DNA of 64,000 nucleotides from Roseiarcus sp963759955 (GTDB lineage Bacteria > Pseudomonadota > Alphaproteobacteria > Rhizobiales > Beijerinckiaceae), in assembly GCA_963759955.1 (NCBI GenBank), contig CAVXCA010000050.1:1-64000 (forward strand). The letters are read 5' to 3'. The notes under the pieces are model-generated. The model did not search any database, had not been told where the DNA came from, and was given only the letters and a program-made list of their open reading frames with translations. Below are positions 9,243 to 17,324 of the stretch, piece by piece. Position numbers and translations under genes: made by a program. How positions within the stretch are numbered: the first letter of the stretch is position 1; the number at the start of each line of letters is the position of its first letter.

Positions 9243-10082
9243 TCAACTCTGATGGCCGCCGGTCAGCGGCACGAAGGGAATGATCTTGCCGCCGAAAATG
9301 TCCGAGCGCGACACCTGGAATTGGCCGTCGGGGGCGACCGTCTTCACCACCTTGAGGATATGCTGCGCGCCGGGCGGGCCGACCGGGATGACCATGATCC
9401 CGCCGGTCGCCAGCTGCTGCAACAGCGGCGGCGGGATGTGGTCGATGCCGCAAGTGACGATGATCTTGTCGAAGGGCGCCGCGCTCGCCCAGCCGTAATA
9501 GCCGTCGCCGTTGCTGGTCGTGATCGCCGCATACTCGCGATAGCCTCTGGCGATCAGCCGGTCGTAGACCCCGCGGGTGCGCGCCGCGAGCTCGGGGATG
9601 ATTTCGATCGACCACAGTCGGTCGGTCAGGTAGCTCAGCAACGCCGACTGGAAGCCGGAGCCGGTGCCGACCTCGAGGACCTTGTCGCCTGGGCGAACGC
9701 CGAGCGCGCTGGTCATGCGCCCGGCGGTGCCCGGCGGGGTTATCGTGACGCCGAAGCCGATGTCGAGATAGTGGCCGACATAGGCGCGCTCGCGATCCTC
9801 GGGCAGGACGAATTCTTCGCGCGGCGTCATCAGGAACGCGCGCTTATCCGCGGGGGTCCAAAGATCATAGAAGGAGAGGAGCACCTGGTAGCGGTCGAAG
9901 CGCTCGCCCAGCAGCCTCGCGTCCTCGCCGCGGTTCGCCGCCATCCAGGCGACGAAGTCGCCGCGCCGCCCCATTGGCGGCCAAAGATCCGGCTGGAACA
10001 GTCGCTGCGGGTCGGCGTAGGCGGGACGGGCGGCGGCGAGCCCGGCCGCCGCCGCGCCAAGCAGAAAATCGCGTCTGAGCAT
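9243..10082 (-). CDS. Exported protein-L-isoaspartate O-methyltransferase-like protein
   Basis: 279 residues. The N-terminus MLRRDFLLGAAAAGLAAARPAYA has a twin-arginine-like RR followed by a hydrophobic core and an AYA cleavage site, so the protein is probably exported by Tat. The enzymatic part has the SAM-binding motif KVLEVGTGSGFQSALL and the Pcm-like ITPPGTAGRMTSAL and GGIMVIPVGPPG blocks. Pcm enzymes methylate damaged isoaspartyl residues to start repair; SAM is cytoplasmic, so an exported version is odd and its real substrate is unclear. I chose the start at 10082 because it gives the signal; an open frame extends upstream to 10370 but looks non-coding. Confidence 0.75.
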   Translation of the reverse strand: MLRRDFLLGAAAAGLAAARPAYADPQRLFQPDLWPPMGRRGDFVAWMAANRGEDARLLGERFDRYQVLLSFYDLWTPADKRAFLMTPREEFVLPEDRERAYVGHYLDIGFGVTITPPGTAGRMTSALGVRPGDKVLEVGTGSGFQSALLSYLTDRLWSIEIIPELAARTRGVYDRLIARGYREYAAITTSNGDGYYGWASAAPFDKIIVTCGIDHIPPPLLQQLATGGIMVIPVGPPGAQHILKVVKTVAPDGQFQVSRSDIFGGKIIPFVPLTGGHQS

Positions 10083-10245
10083 GACGGCCCCTCGAGTGCT
10101 GCTTCGCGCGCGCGCGAATTCGATGTGGATGCTGCGCCCAATTCGCGGCGCGAACAAGGTGAGCCCGCCGCGGCGATCGGCCGCCCTCGGCGAATGGTCG
10201 TCGTCGGCCCGGCGCGCCATTTTGGTTCGGCCGCGACGAGCGCGG

Positions 10246-11124
10246 CTATCGAGCGAGGTTGGTCGCCAAGAAGTCGCGAATTTCGGACCTCGATCGTTCG
10301 GCGGCGCCGCGATCGTACTCGAGCAGCATGCCGGAAACACGCACGCCGCCCGCGAACTCAGGATTGTCAAATCCGTGGCGGGCGCCGGGGTAGACGACCA
10401 GTTTCAGTTTGGAGCCCTCGCGCGGCTGCGTTTTGGCCAGGCGCTCGCAATCCGCCGCAGGCGTGACGTCGTCCGATGCGCCGACGAGGACGAGAGTTGG
10501 GATCGCCAAATCGACGTTCGCCTGATTTTCGCATGGCGGGTAGAACGCAGCCGCGGCCTTGAATTTCGCGCCGCCCGGGACTGCGAAAGCGGAGACGAAA
10601 CGCGAGGACGCGATCTGAAGCGCGGTGTCGGCGCCTTGCGACCACCCGACGGCGGCGACCCGTTTCGGATCGACGTAAGGGAGCCTGGAAAGGAAAGCCA
10701 AGGCTCCGAACGCGTCGGGTACGGCCTCGTCGAAGTCGACCGAGCAGGTTTCCTTGACGCCCCGCGTGGCGAAGTCGTCGACGAACAGCGCGACATAGCC
10801 CCAGCGCGCAAACATATCGCCGATCGACCGCTTGCCTGCGGGCAGGCCGAGGCAGGTGTGCAGCAGGACGACCGCCGGGAAGGGCCCCTGTCCCCCGGGC
10901 CTCGTCAGATAGCCCTGAATCGGCTCGCCGCGCTCGCCCGAGGCGATCGTGTCGCCGTTGGGAGCGGTAGGCTCCTCGACGCGATGGAGGCGGGGAGCGG
11001 CGCCGTCGAACTTCACCAGCTCCTCGGCCGACGTGTGCGCCGGCCCGGTCGATGCGAGCGCCGACAACGCCGTGAGGGCGAAACATCTGCAGGCGAAAGT
11101 GCGCAGCGCGCTCATCTCCGTCAC
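10246..11124 (-). CDS. Exported dienelactone hydrolase family protein
   Basis: 292 residues with an N-terminal signal peptide (ALRTFACRCFALTALSALAS, ending THTS/AE-like). The alpha/beta-hydrolase core shows AVVLLHTCLGL, the nucleophile motif AVGWSQGADTAL, an acid near GASDDVTP and the histidine in YPGARHGFDNPE. Exported dienelactone-hydrolase-like proteins cleave ester substrates that are generally unknown. An internal ATG four codons in (11112) is an alternative start. It is followed, same strand, by the Pcm-like gene after a 163-base gap, so co-transcription is possible but not evident. Confidence 0.82.
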   Translation of the reverse strand: MTEMSALRTFACRCFALTALSALASTGPAHTSAEELVKFDGAAPRLHRVEEPTAPNGDTIASGERGEPIQGYLTRPGGQGPFPAVVLLHTCLGLPAGKRSIGDMFARWGYVALFVDDFATRGVKETCSVDFDEAVPDAFGALAFLSRLPYVDPKRVAAVGWSQGADTALQIASSRFVSAFAVPGGAKFKAAAAFYPPCENQANVDLAIPTLVLVGASDDVTPAADCERLAKTQPREGSKLKLVVYPGARHGFDNPEFAGGVRVSGMLLEYDRGAAERSRSEIRDFLATNLAR

Positions 11125-11206
11125 GGCTCTAGAATACGGACATTGCGAGACTATGGCGCCGGCTGGTCAAACCGCCAGCGCGATCTTCGCTCGCCTCGCC
11201 TACGGC

Positions 11207-11240
11207 AAGAAAAAGGAGGCCGCCAATCGAGGCGGCCTCC
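11207..11240 (-). terminator. Rho-independent terminator of the small secreted protein gene
   Basis: A perfect 10-base-pair stem (GGAGGCCGCC at 11215-11224 with GGCGGCCTCC at 11231-11240) around a six-base loop, followed on the minus strand by TTTTTCTTGCC. It lies 50 bases after the stop of the gene at 11290-11520 and before the start of the hydrolase gene, insulating the two. Confidence 0.85.
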
Positions 11241-11289
11241 ACGAAGAATCGATCCGCGCTGCAGGTCCGCGCGAACGCGGGCGTCGACG

Positions 11290-11520
11290 TCAGCAGGGGG
11301 CGCACCAGCACCGATACGGACCGCAGACCCTGTGATGCCACGGGCCGCACCAACGGCCCCAATGCGGGCCGCAAGCGGCTTTTTCGATCGGCGTGAAGTT
11401 TTGCATCGCGTTAGAGATCGTGCCGGCGCCGCGGGTCGTCTGGGCGTCGGCCTGCAACGTCATCGCTCCTAAGGAAAGGATCGCCGCCGTCGCGGCGAAG
11501 GCAATTGCCATCTTGCGCAT
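11290..11520 (-). CDS. Small secreted Cys/Trp-rich protein
   Basis: 76 residues. A clean signal peptide (MRKMAIAFAATAAILSLGAM, cleavage near ADA/QT) is followed by a short linker and a C-terminus dense in Cys, Trp, His and Gly: CGPHWGRWCGP, HHRVCGPYRCWCAPC. Small exported proteins with CGP-x-H/W repeats are common in Hyphomicrobiales and mostly uncharacterised; five or six cysteines suggest disulphides or metal binding. It has its own terminator and a putative promoter region upstream. Function not assigned. Confidence 0.75.
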   Translation of the reverse strand: MRKMAIAFAATAAILSLGAMTLQADAQTTRGAGTISNAMQNFTPIEKAACGPHWGRWCGPWHHRVCGPYRCWCAPC

Positions 11521-11609
11521 TAGTCTTCTCCCTGCACGCCCCAGCTCGGCCCGGGTGCGCCGCGCCGGTCGTGCCTGCGTAACCTACAGTCGCTGGTGGT
11601 ATTGAGCAA

Positions 11610-11631
11610 GGTCCATTGACGGTCCATTGAC
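11610..11631. repeat. 11-base tandem duplication upstream of the small secreted gene
   Basis: GGTCCATTGAC occurs twice back to back. It lies about 90 bases upstream of the small secreted protein start and 43 bases from the IS630 end. It may be an operator or a replication slip; nothing more can be said. Confidence 0.5.
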
Positions 11632-11673
11632 AGTGCGGAAGAAGCAAATCTCGGCGGTAGAATTGAATTAGTT

Positions 11674-12804
11674 CTAGTGGATCGAATCCAACACTTGGTG
11701 CCCGCGCCTGACGGCGGCGATGATTTTATTGGGGTCGGCGGTCCAGGTGAAGGGCGCGGATTGCCGATTGTGCTCTTCGAGGAATCGATTGATGGCGGCC
11801 TGCAAATCGACGACCGATCGGAATACGCCGCGCTTGAGTCTGCGCTTGGTGAGCGTGGCGAAGAAGCCTTCGACGGCGTTGAGCCACGAGCAGGACGTCG
11901 GCGTGAAGTGGAAGACGAACCGCTCGTGCCGAGCGAGCCACTGGAGCACTTTGGGATGCTTGTGGGCGGCGTAATTGTCGAGGATCACATGCACCATCTT
12001 GCCGGCGGGAACCCGAGCGTCGATGGCGTTGAGAAAGCGGATGAACTCCTGATGGCGGTGGCGCTGCATGTTTTGGCCGATGACCGTGCCGTCGAGAATA
12101 TTCATGGCGGCGAACAGCGTCGTCGTGCCGTTCCTGACGTAGTCGTGGGTCATCGTGCCGGCGCGGCCCTTCTTGAGCGGCAGCCCGGGCTGGGTGCGGT
12201 CGAGCGCCTGAATTTGGCTCTTCTCGTCGAGAGACAGGACGATGGCGTGCGCGGGCGGATCGACATAGAGCCCGACCACATCGCGCAGCTTCTCGATGAA
12301 TTTCGGATCGTTGGAAAGTTTGAACTGCCGCATGCGGTGCGGCTGAAGACCATGTTTGCGCCAGATGCGTTGAACCGAGCTGACGGAGACGCCCGAGGCC
12401 TTCGCCATCAAAGCGCCGGTCCAATGCGTTGTCTCCCCCGGCGGCGGATCGAGCGTCAGGGCCACGACCCGCGCAACGATCTCGTCCGCCAGCAGCTTGA
12501 CGCGCGAAGGCCGCGTCTTGTCGCGCGCCAGCCCCTCGAACCCTTCGTCGGCGAACCGTTCCTGCCAGCGCCAGACACAAGTTTTCGACTTGCCCGTCCG
12601 GCGCATGATCTCGTTCGTGCCCACGCCGTCGGCCGTCAAAAGCACGATCTGGCCCCGCCAAACGTGCTTCTGCGGCGCGTTGCGATCCTTGATCAGAGCC
12701 AAAAGCCGGAGCCGATCTTCCGCCGAAACGGCAAGCGATATTCCCGTGCGCATGCGCCAGACTCGCACATCGCCAGTCCGCCGGGAATCCTCAATAGGAT
12801 TCAA
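11674..12804 (-). CDS. IS630 family transposase
   Basis: 376 residues, full length. N-terminal helix-turn-helix region (GTNEIMRRTGKSKTCVWRWQ) for end binding, then an RNase H-like DDE domain with IVLSLDEKSQIQALDRTQPG (first D), VHVILDNYAAHKHP (second D) and SWLNAVEGFFATLTKRRLKRG (final E). An alternative start at 12753 (MRTGISLAV...) matches many relatives better. The stop codon TAG uses the duplicated TA plus one base of host DNA, so the element does not encode its own complete stop. No frameshift; likely functional. Confidence 0.92.
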   Translation of the reverse strand: MNPIEDSRRTGDVRVWRMRTGISLAVSAEDRLRLLALIKDRNAPQKHVWRGQIVLLTADGVGTNEIMRRTGKSKTCVWRWQERFADEGFEGLARDKTRPSRVKLLADEIVARVVALTLDPPPGETTHWTGALMAKASGVSVSSVQRIWRKHGLQPHRMRQFKLSNDPKFIEKLRDVVGLYVDPPAHAIVLSLDEKSQIQALDRTQPGLPLKKGRAGTMTHDYVRNGTTTLFAAMNILDGTVIGQNMQRHRHQEFIRFLNAIDARVPAGKMVHVILDNYAAHKHPKVLQWLARHERFVFHFTPTSCSWLNAVEGFFATLTKRRLKRGVFRSVVDLQAAINRFLEEHNRQSAPFTWTADPNKIIAAVRRGHQVLDSIH

Positions 12805-12824
12805 ATGTCAGATTTCATCCACTA
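11675..12824 (-). mobile_element. IS630-family insertion sequence, complete
   Basis: One transposase gene fills the element. The ends form imperfect inverted repeats: TAGTGGATCGAATCCAACA at the left and, read inward from the right, TAGTGGATGAAATCTGACA. The TA dinucleotide is present at both junctions (11675-11676 and 12823-12824), the target duplication typical of IS630/Tc1-mariner elements. The insertion site is the stop codon of the lysR gene to the right. Confidence 0.9.
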
Positions 12825-13754
12825 GAGTTGCGCGGCGCCGAGCAGCGCCAGTTGTTCGGCGAGATGGCGGCGCAATTCTTCGACCGCGAGATCGATGAAA
12901 CTCTTGGTGCGCGGCGGCAGCATGCGCCGCGTCGGATAAAGCACGCCGAGGGTCATCGATCGTGGGCGCGCTTCGGGCAGCACTTCGACGAGCCGGCCGT
13001 CGGCGAGATAGGGCGCGACCTCGAACAGCGGCTTCATGACGAGGCCGAGCCCGTCGAGCGCCCATTGGGTCAGCACGTCGCCGTCGTCGGCGTCGAGCGG
13101 TCCCTCGACCAGCACGGCGGCGGCTTCGCCGCGAAAGTCGAAGCTCCAGCGAAATTGCGGCGAGCCGGGAAAGCGCAGCAGCAGGCAGTCGTGGCGCGCC
13201 AGATCCCTCGGCGCCTCGGGCGCTCCACGTCGCGCCAGATAGGCCGGCGCGGCGCACAGCACGCGGCGCACCTCGGCGACCTTGCGCAAGGTGAAGCTCG
13301 AATTCTCCATGCGGGCGAGACGGATCGCGAGGTCCACGCCCTCGCGCACGAGATCGAGCAGATGGTCGGATAGGCGCAGGCGAACGTCGGTGTGGGGCTG
13401 GGCCTGACGATAGCGCGCCATCATCGGCGCGACGACGCGCCGTCCGAGCCCGAGCGGCGCGGTCACCCTGAGGACGCCGCGCGCCGAAACGCCGCTGCTG
13501 TCCGCGACGCTCGCCTCGGCGCGCTCCACCGCCTCGATGATCTCGCGGCAATGTTCGAGAAATAGCTCGCCCGCCTCGGTCAGGCGCATCGTGCGCGTGG
13601 TGCGCGTCAGGAGGCGCGCGCCGAGCGCCTCCTCGAGCATCTGGATGCGATAGCTGACCACCGAAGGCGAAAGGCGCAACATGCGCCCGGCGGCGGAGAA
13701 CGAGTTGGTCTCGACCGCCTTGAGGAAGATCCGCACGTTTTCGAGAGAAATCAT
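12822..13754 (-). CDS. LysR family transcriptional regulator, probable purine-degradation regulator
   Basis: 310 residues. The N-terminal winged helix is clear (ENVRIFLKAVETNSFSAAG, SPSVVSYRIQMLEEALG, LLTRTTRTMRLTEAG), followed by the substrate-binding fold (LRVTAPLGLGRRVVAP, DLAIRLARMENSSF). The frame stays open far upstream to 15101, but that extension is antisense to puuD; the start at 13754 gives the canonical protein. It is divergent from puuD-allC (129 bases between starts) and so probably controls them. The stop codon coincides with the IS630 insertion site; the TAG would be present with or without the insertion, so the protein is unaltered. Confidence 0.88.
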   Translation of the reverse strand: MISLENVRIFLKAVETNSFSAAGRMLRLSPSVVSYRIQMLEEALGARLLTRTTRTMRLTEAGELFLEHCREIIEAVERAEASVADSSGVSARGVLRVTAPLGLGRRVVAPMMARYRQAQPHTDVRLRLSDHLLDLVREGVDLAIRLARMENSSFTLRKVAEVRRVLCAAPAYLARRGAPEAPRDLARHDCLLLRFPGSPQFRWSFDFRGEAAAVLVEGPLDADDGDVLTQWALDGLGLVMKPLFEVAPYLADGRLVEVLPEARPRSMTLGVLYPTRRMLPPRTKSFIDLAVEELRRHLAEQLALLGAAQL

Positions 13755-13883
13755 CCCAGGCGATTTTCCAATTCCGTAGCAAAATATTCCTGAATTTCTC
13801 CGTGGGCAAGCAAGGGAGCGGCCGCTATCCTGACCTGCGTCGGGGCGAATGCGCGCGCTTGCGGCGAATCTTCGGAGGATCGA

Positions 13884-15134
13884 ATGGCGGCCTGGGGTCC
13901 GTATATCTGGGAGTGGGGATCGATCCTCCTGCGCTGGCTGCACGTCACGGCCGCGATCGCCTGGATCGGCGGATCGTTCTTCTTCATGCATCTCGACGCT
14001 TCGTTGCGCAAAATGCAGGACATGAAGGCGGGCGTGTCGGGCGTTTCGTGGCAGGTGCACGGCGGCGGGTTTTACGAAATGAGCAAATATACGCTCGCGC
14101 CCGCGCTCCTGCCGGAGCATCTGATCTGGCACAAATGGCAATCCTATTGGACCTGGATTTCCGGCTTCAGCCTGCTGTGCTGGGTCTATTACGGACAGTC
14201 GAGCTTCTTTCTGATCGACCCCGCGGTGATGGCGCTGACGCCGTGGCAGGCGGCGCTGATCGGCGTCGTCGCGCTCGCGCTGGGCTGGCTGGTCTATGAT
14301 ATCCTGTGCAAGTCGCCGCTCGCCAAGAGCGATGCGCTGCTCGCGCTCGCCGGCTTCGGCTATGTCGTGCTGACGAGCTACGCCTTCACGCTGGTGTTCT
14401 CGGGGCGCGGCGCGCTGATCCACACCGGCGCCTTGATGGCGACGATCATGACAGCCAACGTGTTCTTCGTCATCATACCGAACCAGCGCAAGTCGGTCGC
14501 CGCGCTGATCGCCGGCCGCGCTCCCGAGCCCCGATGGGTCAAGACTTCGAAGCAGCGCTCGACGCACAACAATTACATCACGCTGCCCGTGCTGTTCATG
14601 ATGCTGTCGAACCACTACCCCGTGACTTTCGCCAACGCGTCCGTCATCCCCGCGCTCGTCATCTGCGTCATCGTCGCCGGCGCGCTGGTGCGCCACTTCT
14701 ACAATGTCTGGCACGCCGAGGGCGGCGAGGCGCCGTGGTGGATGTGGCTGGTCGCCGCGGCGGCGATCGGGGCGGCGTTCTGGATCGCCACCGCCGCCTC
14801 GCCGGGCATGCGGCCGGCGGTCGGGCTCGGTCCTTTGCCGCCGGTCCAGGCGGCGGCGCTCGACGCGCCGCGTGCGCCCGCTGAAGTCGTCGACGTCGTG
14901 GAGTCGCGATGCGCGATGTGCCATGCGCCCGAGCCGGCGTGGGACGGCATCGGCGAGGCGCCCAAGGGCGTGCTGCTCGATACGCCCGAGCATATCGCCG
15001 CGTTCGCGCCGGCGATCCGCATGCAGGCGGTGCTCACCCATGCGATGCCGCCCAACAATCTCACGGAGATGACGGCTGAGGAGCGCGGCGTGCTCGCCCA
15101 TTGGCTCGCCGGCGCCAACGTCGCCGGAAATTGA
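13884..15134 (+). CDS. puuD: Urate hydroxylase PuuD with C-terminal cytochrome c domain
   Basis: 416 residues. Many membrane helices from residue 10 onward (ILLRWLHVTAAIAWIGGSFFF, FGYVVLTSYAFTLVFSG and others), followed by a periplasmic C-terminal domain carrying one haem-binding CAMCH motif near residue 350 and an AMPPNN methionine loop. This layout is that of PuuD, a membrane urate hydroxylase that passes electrons through its cytochrome domain, replacing soluble urate oxidase in many proteobacteria. It is followed after 17 bases by an allantoate amidohydrolase gene, forming a purine-degradation operon, and preceded by a divergent LysR gene. The haem motif and N-terminal histidines are intact. 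Confidence 0.9.
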   Translation: MAAWGPYIWEWGSILLRWLHVTAAIAWIGGSFFFMHLDASLRKMQDMKAGVSGVSWQVHGGGFYEMSKYTLAPALLPEHLIWHKWQSYWTWISGFSLLCWVYYGQSSFFLIDPAVMALTPWQAALIGVVALALGWLVYDILCKSPLAKSDALLALAGFGYVVLTSYAFTLVFSGRGALIHTGALMATIMTANVFFVIIPNQRKSVAALIAGRAPEPRWVKTSKQRSTHNNYITLPVLFMMLSNHYPVTFANASVIPALVICVIVAGALVRHFYNVWHAEGGEAPWWMWLVAAAAIGAAFWIATAASPGMRPAVGLGPLPPVQAAALDAPRAPAEVVDVVESRCAMCHAPEPAWDGIGEAPKGVLLDTPEHIAAFAPAIRMQAVLTHAMPPNNLTEMTAEERGVLAHWLAGANVAGN

Positions 15135-15151
15135 CGGAAAAGGCGAACGCC

Positions 15152-16384
15152 ATGATGCAAGACCTCGCCAGCCCGGGCCGGCGGCTGATGGCCCGTCTCG
15201 ACGAATTCGCCGCCTTCACCGACGATCCGCCGAGGCTGACGCGGCTCTTTCTTTCTCAGGCCCATCGGCGCGCCGCGGCGCGCTACATCGCCTGGGCGCG
15301 CGAGTGCGGCCTCGAGGCGCGCATCGATCCGGCCGGCAACGTCGTCACGCGCTATGAGGGCAAAGAGGCCGGCGCGCCGGCGCTGATGCTCGGCTCGCAC
15401 ATCGACACCGTGCGCGACGCCGGACGCTACGACGGCAATCTGGGCGCGCTCGCGGCGCTCGCCGTCGTCGAGGAACTCGCGGGGCGCGGCGAGCGACTCG
15501 ACGTCGCCATCGAAATCGTCGCCTTCGGCGACGAGGAGGGCGTGCGTTTTCCCAAGACGATGACCGGCTCGCGCGCGCTCGCCGGGCTCGTCGAGGAGGG
15601 CGCGCTCGACCAGCGGGACGCCGAGGGCGTGGTCATGCGCGACGCGCTGAAGGCGTTCGGCGGCGATCCCGATCGGCTGCGCGCGGCGCGTGTGCGCGGC
15701 CTCGCCGCCTTCGTCGAACTGCACATCGAACAGGGGCCGGCGCTCGAAGCGGAGGGCTTGGCCCTCGGCGTCGTCAGCGCGATCAATGGAGCCTCGCGCT
15801 TCGACGTCGAGGTTCGCGGCGTCGCCGGCCACGCCGGCGCCGTGCCGATGGCGTTGCGCCGCGACGCGCTCGCCGCGAGCGCGGAGATGATCTCGGCCGT
15901 CGAACGAAGAGCGCGTCAGGAGGACGAGCTCGTCGCCACCGTCGGGCGGCTCGACGTCGAACCGGGCGCGGTCAACGTCATTCCCGGTCTCGTGCGCTTT
16001 TCCATCGACGTTCGCGCGCCGCGCGACGAGCGCCGCCGGCTCGCGGTCGCCGACATCGCCGCGGAACTCAACGCCATCGCAGCCGTTCGCGGCGTCGCGC
16101 TAAAGCTTGTGCAAACCCACGAAGCGGGCGCCTACGTCTGCAACGCGAAGATCGTCGCCGGGCTGGCGGCGGCCCTCGAAGCGATCGGCCAGAAACCGCG
16201 GCTGCTGCCCTCGGGCGCCGGCCACGACACGATGATCATGGGTCAGGCCTGCCCCGCCGGCATGCTGTTCGTGCGCTGCAAGGGCGGGGTCAGCCACAAT
16301 CCGTTGGAGTCGATCACGACCGAAGATTGCGAAATCGCGCTGGCCGCGCTGATGCGCTTCGTCAGGGATTTTCGCGCGGGGTAG
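15152..16384 (+). CDS. allC: Allantoate amidohydrolase (M20 Zn-dependent carbamoylase family)
   Basis: 410 residues, usual for the AllC / hydantoinase-carbamoylase family. Metal ligands are visible in GSHIDTVRDAGRYDGNLG, FGDEEGVRFP, ELHIEQGPALE and the C-terminal SGAGHDTMIM and SHNPLE. The ATG at 15152 follows an A/G-rich run. Next to puuD, the best reading is allantoate amidohydrolase, which splits allantoate to ureidoglycine, CO2 and ammonia. N-carbamoyl-amino-acid or ureidoglycolate hydrolase are alternatives within the family. The middle steps (HIU hydrolase, OHCU decarboxylase, allantoinase) are not in the window. Confidence 0.85.
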   Translation: MMQDLASPGRRLMARLDEFAAFTDDPPRLTRLFLSQAHRRAAARYIAWARECGLEARIDPAGNVVTRYEGKEAGAPALMLGSHIDTVRDAGRYDGNLGALAALAVVEELAGRGERLDVAIEIVAFGDEEGVRFPKTMTGSRALAGLVEEGALDQRDAEGVVMRDALKAFGGDPDRLRAARVRGLAAFVELHIEQGPALEAEGLALGVVSAINGASRFDVEVRGVAGHAGAVPMALRRDALAASAEMISAVERRARQEDELVATVGRLDVEPGAVNVIPGLVRFSIDVRAPRDERRRLAVADIAAELNAIAAVRGVALKLVQTHEAGAYVCNAKIVAGLAAALEAIGQKPRLLPSGAGHDTMIMGQACPAGMLFVRCKGGVSHNPLESITTEDCEIALAALMRFVRDFRAG

Positions 16385-16440
16385 GGGCGGAGCGCCCTCA
16401 GCCTTCGAGTGGCGGCCAGGCGAGATCGGCCGGAGCGCGA

Positions 16441-17241
16441 TCAGGCGAAGGGGATGCGGCGGCGATGCTGGGTGGGCGCGAGCCGGATGACGCGGACCGC
16501 CTGTTCGGCGAGGCGACGCGCTTCCTTTTGCAGCCGTTCGAGGCCGGTCGGCTTCTGGCGCTTGCGCCGCGCCGCGATGGCCTTGCGGTCCGAATCGTGG
16601 AGGGTGCTGGCCAGGCCCGCGCGCGCGTCCGCGTTCCGGTGAACGTTGTCCTGCACTGCGATCGCGGGAACCAGTTGCAACGCCCGCACGATGCGGGTGC
16701 TAACGGCTCGGCGGCCGAACAGCGCGACATCGACCGGCGCGTCGAGCCGGCGGGTCGACGCGAGCATCCGCTCAGCTCCAGGCCTGCTGATGAGATAGGC
16801 GGCAGCCCCGTGGTGCTCGCCACCCAGGCGATGCAGCTTGCGTTCGCCGGCCGTTCGTCCGCAGCGCGCCAGCCAAACGCGGTCGAACATGGTCTCGAGC
16901 TTGACGAGGTCGAAATCCCAGCGCGACCAATCGAGGGCGAGCGTCTCGCGAAATCCCTCGCCGAGATGGACGTCGTCCTCCAGCACCACGGCGTGGTCGG
17001 CGCCGCTCGCGAGCAGCTTTCGCCACGCCTTGCGATGGCTGAGAACGAGCGCGGTCTCGGCGCGCGACAACGAATTTCCGGGTGCGCTCCCGGCCGACAT
17101 GCGTTCGCAGCGTCCGACGAAACGGCGCCCGTCGACGGCGCGCACGAAGATTCCCTCTACGCCCGCTCGCGCAAGTTCGCTCTCCATCCAGGCGCGACGT
17201 TCGGGGCTGCGCGCGAGGTTTATCACGTAGACGGCGATCAT
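16441..17241 (-). CDS. Glycosyltransferase family 25 protein
   Basis: 266 residues. MIAVYVINLARSPERRAWME at the N-terminus, LVLSHRKAWRKLL and VVLEDDVHLGEGF (acidic sugar-nucleotide/metal site near residue 97) are hallmarks of GT25, a family that adds galactose and related sugars to lipo-oligosaccharide. The start at 17241 gives the canonical N-terminus. The C-terminal 60 residues are basic, suggesting association with the inner membrane. It lies with two other glycosyltransferase-like genes on the same strand, probably for a surface polysaccharide. Confidence 0.87.
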   Translation of the reverse strand: MIAVYVINLARSPERRAWMESELARAGVEGIFVRAVDGRRFVGRCERMSAGSAPGNSLSRAETALVLSHRKAWRKLLASGADHAVVLEDDVHLGEGFRETLALDWSRWDFDLVKLETMFDRVWLARCGRTAGERKLHRLGGEHHGAAAYLISRPGAERMLASTRRLDAPVDVALFGRRAVSTRIVRALQLVPAIAVQDNVHRNADARAGLASTLHDSDRKAIAARRKRQKPTGLERLQKEARRLAEQAVRVIRLAPTQHRRRIPFA

Positions 17242-17324
17242 AGCTCCGGCAGGTCTCCCGCTTCGGCAGGCGTAGCGCGTGGGCAAATACGGCTCGCTAC
17301 GCCGCGCCGCTCACACGCGGCCTC

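Noticed and set aside
9165..10466. 433-codon plus-strand frame over the Pcm-like gene
   Set aside because: No domain; the minus strand encodes SAM-binding motifs and a signal peptide.
13755..15101. Upstream extension of the lysR frame to a 759-residue protein
   Set aside because: The added part is antisense to puuD, a membrane protein with clear helices and a haem motif; the normal LysR start is at 13754.
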